This document shows positions 6,401-10,949 of a DNA stretch of 10,949 nucleotides, piece by piece. Source of the stretch: DATDVL01 sp035290025 (lineage in GTDB: Archaea; Nanobdellota; Nanobdellia; SCGC-AAA011-G17; DATDVL01); the NCBI GenBank assembly GCA_035290025.1, contig DATDVL010000025.1, forward strand, positions 1 to 10,949, in the 5' to 3' direction. Below the pieces are notes generated by a model. That model had not been told where the DNA came from. It ran no database searches and was given only the letters and a program-made list of their open reading frames with translations. How positions within the stretch are numbered: the first letter of the stretch is position 1; each line of letters opens with the position of its first letter. The position numbers were made by a program, and so were the translations under genes.

Positions 6401-6421
6401 GGTGAGGGTCACTAACGCTCC

Positions 6422-6453
6422 CGGAAGAAACCTAGGTTTCTTTCAAACTTCCT
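6422..6453 (-). repeat. Left copy of the 32-bp inverted repeat
   Basis: The reverse complement of this stretch is identical, base for base, to 10219-10250. It contains the perfect 18-bp palindrome AAGAAACCTAGGTTTCTT (6425-6442), flanked by an asymmetric arm (GGAAGTTTG). Weak similarity continues outward on the other side (GCGTTAG here, GCGTAAG in the right copy). It lies between two divergent genes, so it cannot be a transcription terminator for either. Confidence 0.9.
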
Positions 6454-6467
6454 TTAAATTACTCAAA

Positions 6468-6475
6468 TTTATATA
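6468..6475 (+). promoter_or_regulatory. TATA box of the restriction-modification genes
   Basis: TTTATATA is centred 26 nt before the ATG at 6498, the usual leaderless spacing in this window. A GAAGGA stretch four bases before the ATG could act as a weak ribosome-binding site if transcription starts earlier. Confidence 0.5.
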
Positions 6476-6497
6476 ATAAACACCCAAGAAGGACAAT

Positions 6498-7283
6498 ATG
6501 GCACACAGTGAGAAAAGAGCAATTATTGATCAAATATTTAAGAGGTTCAAACCAGAAGACCTACAAAAAATGATTTTAAGATTTGATAACGATGAAGTCA
6601 AAAAAGTTTCTGGATCATCTTTCCGTAATCAATTTGATGCAACAAAATTTGATACTTCAAAAAAATTACCGAAAAGTGTTTGTGATGCTGGATTCTTTAT
6701 TGTCCATCTTGGACAAGGTCGCCATGCACTTGTTAAAGGTGAAGGTTACCATAAATTCGAAGGAGTAAATACTGTTAAAGAGTGGAAAATCAAAAAGAGT
6801 GTTATTGAAAATATAAGCGAAAGCGAAGCCCAGTCAGCATCAACAGCATTTAATAACAAAATAATCCATGATTTCCTTTTTAGTAATGTTAACAAAGATA
6901 TCCAGTTACATACTGCTAGAAGAGCAAGAACTTCGTATGACTTTATAATTAACGGAATAAAATTAAGAGCAGAAGCTCTTCAGATAGAAATGGACGGCAT
7001 CTATGAATCAGAAGAAGAAAAGACTATTGCAGCCATAGAAGTGAAAAACCAAGAACATGAAGACTTTGAAATAAGACAATTATACAGCACCATGCGTTAC
7101 TTTGAAGATAGAAGGGGCTCCGAAGTTCCTGCAGACTATAATTTTAGAATTCTTTTCATGGTGAGAATAAAAAATGAGAAAGAAAACAAATTTAAAATCT
7201 ATGAATATAATTTTTCAGACAAGAACGACCCGAACTCTATAAAATTTATTAAGGCTATACAGTACAATATCATTAAAGAGTAA
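6498..7283 (+). CDS. PD-(D/E)XK nuclease, probable type II restriction endonuclease
   Basis: A 261-residue protein. The C-terminal half carries a PD-(D/E)XK-like active site: Asp166 in QIEMDGIYE, then Glu181-Val-Lys183 in AAIEVKNQ, followed by a helix RQLYSTMRYFE as in this fold. The N-terminal half (with HLGQGRHALVKG and YHKFEG near 70-88) may recognise DNA; I do not know its family. The gene stands 39 bp before a DNA methyltransferase, the usual layout of a restriction-modification pair, which is the main reason for calling it a restriction enzyme. Its DNA target is unknown. Base use differs from the neighbours: no excess of C over G on the plus strand, suggesting recent transfer. The start is fixed by the TATA box 26 nt upstream. 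Confidence 0.75.
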   Translation: MAHSEKRAIIDQIFKRFKPEDLQKMILRFDNDEVKKVSGSSFRNQFDATKFDTSKKLPKSVCDAGFFIVHLGQGRHALVKGEGYHKFEGVNTVKEWKIKKSVIENISESEAQSASTAFNNKIIHDFLFSNVNKDIQLHTARRARTSYDFIINGIKLRAEALQIEMDGIYESEEEKTIAAIEVKNQEHEDFEIRQLYSTMRYFEDRRGSEVPADYNFRILFMVRIKNEKENKFKIYEYNFSDKNDPNSIKFIKAIQYNIIKE

Positions 7284-7322
7284 AGTTTATTAATCTGCTT
7301 TCCTAGACACAACAAAAAGAGA

Positions 7323-8084
7323 ATGAAAACGACCCATAAAATTATTCGCGGCAACTGTGTTAATAAATTAAAAAATGTAAAGACCAATTCTGTAGACTTA
7401 ATCATAACAGACCCCCCATTTAATATTGGGAAAAACTATGGCAAACATTACAAAGACAATATGAAAAAAGAAGACTATATTTCCTGGTGCAAACAATGGT
7501 TACTAGAATGTGTTCGCGTACTAAAAGAAGGGGGGGCACTTTACTTATTTAACTACCCAGAAAACAACGCTTACCTTGTACCTTTCCTTGATCAACACTT
7601 AACATTCAAACGATGGATGACTTGGCATTATCCTGTCAATACAGGTATGTCACCTACAAACTTCACAAGAAGCCAACACTCAATACTTTTTTATGTGAAA
7701 GGTAAAAGCCCAAGAGTTTTTAACAAACATGACATTGCTGAACCTTACAGGAACCCAACTGATAAAAGGATAAAAGAACTCCTCAAAAATGGGAGTAAAG
7801 GAAAAACACCCTATGACGTATTCCAGTTTAATATTGTAAAAAACGTGAGTAAAGACAAAACACCACACCCTTGCCAAATACCCGTACCTCTTCTTGAGAT
7901 ATTCATAAAAGCATCAAGTAAAGAAGGGGATATTGTTCTTGATCCGTTCGGCGGGAGTTTCAGTACAGCAGTTGCTGCAAAGAAGAATAATAGACACTCA
8001 ATAAACATAGAACTGAATGAAACCTTTTGCAAAATAGGAAAATCAAGACTAGAAAATACCGATGCCCTAAAACGGTTTCTATAA
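7323..8084 (+). CDS. Beta-class DNA methyltransferase (N6-adenine or N4-cytosine)
   Basis: A 253-residue enzyme that transfers a methyl group from S-adenosylmethionine to an exocyclic amino group of DNA. The catalytic motif IV, TDPPFNIG (29-36), lies near the N-terminus. Motif X-like HPCQIPVPLLEIFIKASS (182-199) and the AdoMet-binding motif I VLDPFGGSFST (205-215) lie at the C-terminus; this order defines the beta class. DPPF is more common in adenine-N6 enzymes, but N4-cytosine is not excluded. It presumably protects the host from the endonuclease 39 bp upstream. A TTTATTAA element at 7286-7293 might give it a separate promoter, which would let protection start before restriction. A seven-G run (7530-7536) lies in the frame. 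Composition is unskewed, like the endonuclease gene. Confidence 0.88.
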   Translation: MKTTHKIIRGNCVNKLKNVKTNSVDLIITDPPFNIGKNYGKHYKDNMKKEDYISWCKQWLLECVRVLKEGGALYLFNYPENNAYLVPFLDQHLTFKRWMTWHYPVNTGMSPTNFTRSQHSILFYVKGKSPRVFNKHDIAEPYRNPTDKRIKELLKNGSKGKTPYDVFQFNIVKNVSKDKTPHPCQIPVPLLEIFIKASSKEGDIVLDPFGGSFSTAVAAKKNNRHSINIELNETFCKIGKSRLENTDALKRFL

Positions 8085-8113
8085 TCTAAGAATAACTAGA
8101 AAACCAAAAATGC

Positions 8114-8120
8114 TATAAAT
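8114..8120 (+). promoter_or_regulatory. TATA box of the 49-residue gene and HhH-GPD gene
   Basis: TATAAAT is centred 25 nt before the ATG at 8142, giving a leaderless start and marking a transcription unit separate from the methyltransferase. A second TATAAAA at 8132-8138 is too close to the start codon to serve. Confidence 0.5.
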
Positions 8121-8141
8121 CCCCTTTTTACTATAAAAACC

Positions 8142-8291
8142 ATGGGCGGCAAAACACTCAAATTCCCAGCACGGCAAAAGTATCATGCGCCAAAGCCAGA
8201 AGAAGTTAAAATAGAAAAAGAACTACCCAAAACAGAAGACGTTAATGCCTTACTTGACCTCTGGAAGAAGAACAAAGAAAAGAAAGCATGA
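8142..8291 (+). CDS. Unrecognised 49-residue protein coupled to the HhH-GPD gene
   Basis: The protein begins MGGKTLKFPARQKYHAPKPE and ends in the helix-like, Lys-rich DVNALLDLWKKNKEKKA. It is very basic in both halves, without cysteines or membrane segments. I know no family for it. Support for being real: a well-placed TATA box, an ATG giving 49 uninterrupted codons, and a 4-bp ATGA overlap with the next gene, implying coupled translation. The extended Pro/Lys-rich front and a terminal helix would suit a peptide that binds a partner protein or DNA; that is inference. Confidence 0.65.
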   Translation: MGGKTLKFPARQKYHAPKPEEVKIEKELPKTEDVNALLDLWKKNKEKKA

Positions 8292-9046
8292 ACCAAGAAA
8301 CTAACAGGCTCGCCGAGCAATGCAAAAAAGACCTTACACTCCATAAAACCGCATTATCACCAGAATATTACTACCAAAGCCTACCTTACTGTGTTATTGA
8401 TGCGGTTTTTTCTTTAGGAACAAACTACGCATCCACGAAGAAAACAGTCATAAATTACTGTAACCACTACGGGTTACAACGACTACGAACAAACAAAGAC
8501 CTACCACTAAAAGACCAACAAGAATCAACTAAACAGTTTATCAATAGAATACAATTGTCCGAACCACTAATCCTAGCAACAACCATCTTCAAAAATAAAC
8601 AAAGAACATCAACAAAAAATGGCATCCTCAAAGCAGAAGCAGTACTCCAATTCGCAAAAACACTACAAAAATATGGAGTTAACTACTTCCAAGACATAGA
8701 AAAGATACTTACTAACAAGAAATTTGAAAGTGATATCAAAAAAATAAAAGGGCAGGCAAAAGGCATATCACTAAGCTATTTCTTCATGCTCGCAGGAACA
8801 GAGAATCTTATCAAACCAGACACTATGATCCTCCGCTACCTCCGCAGGATATTACAAAGAAAAGTCAATGTAGAAGAAGCACTACCACTCCTTCAACAAA
8901 CAACAGAACTCTTGAAACAAGAATACCCACAACTCACGCCACGACTATTAGACCACCAAATCTGGAACTATGAAAGAGCCACGAATTCTTCTAAATACTC
9001 TTTCTTACCGGAAAATTTCCGAAAATTGCAGGAAAACAGTTATTAA
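8288..9046 (+). CDS. HhH-GPD superfamily DNA glycosylase-like protein
   Basis: A 252-residue, largely helical protein. The diagnostic part is at 152-185: a helix-hairpin-helix-like stretch (IKGQAKGISLSYFFMLAG), then KPDTMILRYL, where Asp178 matches the catalytic Asp of the endonuclease III motif VDTHIFR. An N-terminal segment SLPYCVIDAVFSLGTNY (31-47) also fits the fold's first helices. The position of the catalytic Lys of bifunctional glycosylase/lyases does not clearly hold a Lys, so a monofunctional activity is more likely. The family removes damaged, mismatched or modified bases. No cysteine set for a 4Fe-4S cluster follows the domain. It begins by ATGA overlap with the 49-residue gene and lies next to a restriction-modification pair, suggesting a role connected with modified DNA. 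Substrate unknown. Confidence 0.7.
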   Translation: MNQETNRLAEQCKKDLTLHKTALSPEYYYQSLPYCVIDAVFSLGTNYASTKKTVINYCNHYGLQRLRTNKDLPLKDQQESTKQFINRIQLSEPLILATTIFKNKQRTSTKNGILKAEAVLQFAKTLQKYGVNYFQDIEKILTNKKFESDIKKIKGQAKGISLSYFFMLAGTENLIKPDTMILRYLRRILQRKVNVEEALPLLQQTTELLKQEYPQLTPRLLDHQIWNYERATNSSKYSFLPENFRKLQENSY

Positions 9047-9071
9047 GCAGATTACTTTCCTATGCATAACA

Positions 9072-9096
9072 TTTATAAGCATGGTAAAACTACCAT
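9072..9096 (+). promoter_or_regulatory. Promoter and inverted-repeat operator of the MNT-HEPN pair
   Basis: The TATA box TTTATAAG (9072-9079) predicts a start near 9100, leaving a short leader before the ATG at 9117. Between them is the inverted repeat ATGGTA-AAAC-TACCAT (9081-9096). TACC and GGTA recur as a second, wider pair at 9091-9108. Sitting over the transcription start, these are good candidate operators. The first gene's N-terminal winged helix is the likely binder, by analogy with other self-regulating toxin-antitoxin operons. Confidence 0.5.
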
Positions 9097-9116
9097 AATA
9101 TTAAGGTATTTACACC

Positions 9117-9683
9117 ATGATAAATGAACTTGCCATCATGAAACTACTCTTAGACAAACCAGAAGAAGAATTCAATACTAACAGCTTAGCAAAAAGACTC
9201 AACAAAGACTACAAAAACACCTACCAAGCAGTACAACGACTAGAACAAAAAAACGCACTAACACTACAACCCTTCGGAAAAGCAAAAAAAATAAAAATAA
9301 CCACAACCATCAACCCCCTACTCTACCAAGCAGAATACGAAAGAACACAAGAACTACTCAACAACAAAAACCTAGCACTACTCCAAGAAACATTCCAACA
9401 ACTACCACCCTACTACACACTCATCCTCTTCGGAAGCCACGCAAAAAAAACAACAAACAAACACTCAGACATAGACCTACTGTTTATCATACCCGACAAC
9501 GAACAACACCTGGAAAAAGAAATACAAAAAATAGCAAGAACACTACCCTTGCCCTTACATATCAACATATTCACCACTAAAGAATTCAAAGCCATGAAAC
9601 AGTCAAAAGAAAAGACCATAGGGACAGAAGCAATAACCAACCATATCATCCTCCATGGCATAGAAAACTACTACCAACTATGA
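9117..9683 (+). CDS. mntA: Winged-helix protein fused to an MNT-type nucleotidyltransferase (antitoxin-like)
   Basis: A 188-residue, two-domain protein. Residues 1-62 look like a winged helix-turn-helix (NSLAKRLNKDYKNTYQAVQRLEQKNAL, then a basic wing). Residues about 95-188 are a minimal nucleotidyltransferase with the signature GS-x10-DID (Gly106-Ser107 to Asp118/Asp120). In known MntA-HepT pairs the nucleotidyltransferase adds AMP to the HEPN toxin and silences it. The next gene is a HEPN protein starting by ATGA overlap, so the pairing is strong. The fused DNA-binding domain suggests self-regulation through the inverted repeat in its promoter. The catalytic acidic residues are intact. Codon use is extremely A/C-rich, like the plus-strand genes outside the block. 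Confidence 0.82.
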   Translation: MINELAIMKLLLDKPEEEFNTNSLAKRLNKDYKNTYQAVQRLEQKNALTLQPFGKAKKIKITTTINPLLYQAEYERTQELLNNKNLALLQETFQQLPPYYTLILFGSHAKKTTNKHSDIDLLFIIPDNEQHLEKEIQKIARTLPLPLHINIFTTKEFKAMKQSKEKTIGTEAITNHIILHGIENYYQL

Positions 9684-10213
9684 TCAGCAAACAAAGAAAA
9701 GAAGAAGCAAGAAAAAACTTTAACCATTACCTAGAAGAAGGACTCATCAAAAAAGAACAAAGTAACATAGCAAAAGAGAAATACCTAGAAAATGCAGAGC
9801 TCAGCCTACAAACAGCAGACGAATTACTACAAAGCACAAACAAACCATGGTTATGGATCATTGTTATAGCCTACTACACCATGTTCTACAGCGCAAACGC
9901 AGCACTACTACACCTAGGATATAAAGTAGGACATAAAATAGCACACCAAATAACCAACGAAGCACTCATAACACTCATCACTAACAAACTAACAGAAGAA
10001 CTATTAGAAGACTACGAAACTATCCAACAAGACGCACTAACCATAGCAGCAACACAAGCAGAAGAAATCATCGAAAGTTACGAATACGAAAAGACAAAAC
10101 GATCAACATTCCAATACAACATGCTAGAACAATCAAAAGAAAACAAAGCAAGAACATCCTACCAACGAGCAAAAGAATTCTTATTCGCCATGAAAAAAGT
10201 CATCAAACAATAA
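9680..10213 (+). CDS. HEPN-domain protein, probable toxin partner of MntA
   Basis: A 177-residue, all-helical protein. AYYTMFYSANAALLHLGYKVGH (64-85) is the characteristic HEPN helix (compare AYYAMFHAARALL in family members). The second conserved site normally reads R-x4-6-H in active HEPN ribonucleases. Here it is Arg141-STFQ-Tyr146 (KRSTFQYN), as in HEPN subfamilies with Tyr in place of His, so RNase activity is not assured. The ATG at 9680 overlaps the stop of the nucleotidyltransferase gene (ATGA), implying equal, coupled synthesis. It is the last gene before the right 32-bp repeat, which begins 6 bp after its stop. Confidence 0.8.
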   Translation: MISKQRKEEARKNFNHYLEEGLIKKEQSNIAKEKYLENAELSLQTADELLQSTNKPWLWIIVIAYYTMFYSANAALLHLGYKVGHKIAHQITNEALITLITNKLTEELLEDYETIQQDALTIAATQAEEIIESYEYEKTKRSTFQYNMLEQSKENKARTSYQRAKEFLFAMKKVIKQ

Positions 10214-10218
10214 ACAGT

Positions 10219-10250
10219 AGGAAGTTTGAAAGAAACCTAGGTTTCTTCCG
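10219..10250 (+). repeat. Right copy of the 32-bp inverted repeat
   Basis: Identical to the reverse complement of 6422-6453 over all 32 bases, with the palindromic core at 10230-10247. This copy lies between convergent genes (HEPN stop at 10213, helicase stop at 10263). A small GTGC-GTAA-GCAC stem follows immediately at 10250-10261. Here, unlike at the left copy, a hairpin could act as a terminator, but that would not explain the left copy. Confidence 0.9.
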
Positions 10251-10262
10251 TGCGTAAGCACC

Positions 10263-10949
10263 TCAACGTCGCCTCTTCCGACCCCAGCTCTTCTTATTAT
10301 GACCAAAAAACTTTTTCTTCTTACCCCAGTCTCTCCCACGTTCCTTACCCTGCTCCTTATACCGATCCTTCTCCTCCTGACTCAACTTCACCGTATTAAT
10401 TTCAGCAAAAGAAGGAAGTTTCAATTCCATAAGCTTAAACCTGCCACTCTGAACAATCTTCTTAAAATCACGCTCATCCTCCATAGCCACCAAAGAAAGC
10501 ACCTTCCCCTCACCCTTACGACCAGTCCTACCAACACGATGCAAATAATCCTCAACAGAACGAGGACAATCATAATTCACCACCAAACCAACACCAGGTA
10601 AGTCCAAACCACGAGCAGCAACATCAGAAGCAACCAAAATTTTACCATCATCACAAAAACGCTCAATACACAACATACGCTCAGACTGCAAATAGCCAGC
10701 ATGAAGAACATCAACAACAAACCATCGTGCTAAGTTCTTCACCACCGTATCCACACGCTTCTTCGTAGCACAAAAAATCATAACCCGAGGAGCATCACGC
10801 AACAAAGAAACAAGAAAAGACAATTTCTCAGCAGTATCCACACGAACAAACTCATGCACCAACGCAGGACGACCACCAGAACGAATCAACACAATCTTCT
10901 GCCACTGAGCAACCTTATCAACAACCATATCAGAAAGAGAAGCAGAACA
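10263..10949 (-). CDS. DEAD-box RNA helicase, C-terminal part (runs off the window)
   Basis: ATP-dependent RNA unwinding or remodelling enzyme. The frame is open to the right edge, and the codons before the first in-window ATG (10928) read CSASLSD, which matches motif III (SAT, here SAS) and its following LSD, so the N-terminal half lies outside. Visible C-terminal RecA domain: motif IV VMIFCATKK, motif V LVASDVAARGLDLPGVGLVVNYD, motif VI YLHRVGRTGRKGEG. The protein ends in a strongly basic, Gly/Lys/Arg-rich tail (the last 40 or so residues), usual for RNA binding. Possible roles in ribosome assembly or RNA decay cannot be told apart. The coding strand is G/T-rich, matching guaB, purA and rpo3. 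Confidence 0.92.
   Translation of the reverse strand, partial: CSASLSDMVVDKVAQWQKIVLIRSGGRPALVHEFVRVDTAEKLSFLVSLLRDAPRVMIFCATKKRVDTVVKNLARWFVVDVLHAGYLQSERMLCIERFCDDGKILVASDVAARGLDLPGVGLVVNYDCPRSVEDYLHRVGRTGRKGEGKVLSLVAMEDERDFKKIVQSGRFKLMELKLPSFAEINTVKLSQEEKDRYKEQGKERGRDWGKKKKFFGHNKKSWGRKRRR

Larger units (their letters stand above)
6422..10250. other. Accessory defence-type block bracketed by 32-bp inverted repeats
   Basis: Six plus-strand genes lie between two identical inverted copies of a 32-bp sequence: endonuclease-like, methyltransferase, a 49-residue protein, an HhH-GPD protein, MNT and HEPN. Core genes lie outside on both sides (rpo3 beyond a small membrane-protein gene on the left, a DEAD-box helicase on the right). 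The outer flanks show no target-site duplication, and no transposase or integrase is present, so this is not shown to be a transposon. The inverted repeats could be recombination sites, a non-autonomous element's ends, or dispersed intergenic repeats that happen to bracket the block. The inner half differs in composition: 6498-8084 lacks the strand skew, 8288-10213 has it. Confidence 0.4.

Noticed and set aside
6371..6412. GTG start at 6412 for the small membrane protein
   Set aside because: It lies upstream of the TATA-like element at 6390-6400; ATG 6370 gives the coiled-coil start directly.
6422..10250. A classical transposon or insertion sequence
   Set aside because: No transposase or integrase gene and no target-site duplication outside the 32-bp repeats; only the inverted repeats support mobility.
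10250..10261. Small GTGC-GTAA-GCAC hairpin between the HEPN and helicase stops as a terminator
   Set aside because: Only a 4-bp stem with no T run on either side; too weak to annotate on its own.
1..10949. CRISPR array or rRNA
   Set aside because: No regularly spaced repeats of CRISPR length and no rRNA-like conserved stretches were seen; the only repeats are those listed.

Overview
The window looks archaeal. It encodes an archaeal-type RNA polymerase subunit D (Rpo3). It carries a tRNA-Leu whose anticodon arm only folds if a short bulge-helix-bulge-like intron is removed. Most transcription units have a TATA box centred about 24-30 nt before the start codon, which implies leaderless mRNAs. 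The gene mix (archaeal core genes, toxin-antitoxin pairs, small orphan proteins, overlapping genes) would suit a DPANN-type or related archaeon, but that placement is inference.

Layout. 1-639: the end of a possible upstream gene and an unrecognised 199-residue gene, both on the plus strand. 646-3596 (minus): guaB and purA, overlapping by ATGA, together the IMP branch point (GMP and AMP synthesis). 3662-3765 (minus): tRNA-Leu(GAG) with an 18-nt non-canonical intron. 3866-4495 (plus): an unrecognised 209-residue gene. 4561-5264 (plus): a VapBC toxin-antitoxin pair with a repeat-rich promoter; vapC overlaps tail-to-tail with rpo3 (5245-6000, minus). 6053-6370 (minus): a small coiled-coil protein with two membrane segments.

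6422-10250 is the accessory block. Two identical 32-bp copies of a sequence with an 18-bp palindromic core lie in opposite orientation on either side of it. All genes between them read on the plus strand: a PD-(D/E)XK restriction-endonuclease-like protein, a beta-class DNA methyltransferase, a 49-residue protein coupled by ATGA to an HhH-GPD DNA-glycosylase-like protein, and a winged-helix/MNT nucleotidyltransferase coupled by ATGA to a HEPN protein. This reads as a compact defence cassette: restriction-modification, possible base repair or base recognition, and an MNT-HEPN toxin-antitoxin pair. 10263-10949 (minus) is the C-terminal part of a DEAD-box RNA helicase that runs off the window.

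Almost the whole plus strand is rich in A and C whichever way genes point, so minus-strand genes encode Val/Gly/Cys/Asp-rich proteins and plus-strand genes Thr/Asn/Gln/Lys-rich ones. The restriction-modification pair lacks this skew, which suggests later arrival than its neighbours.
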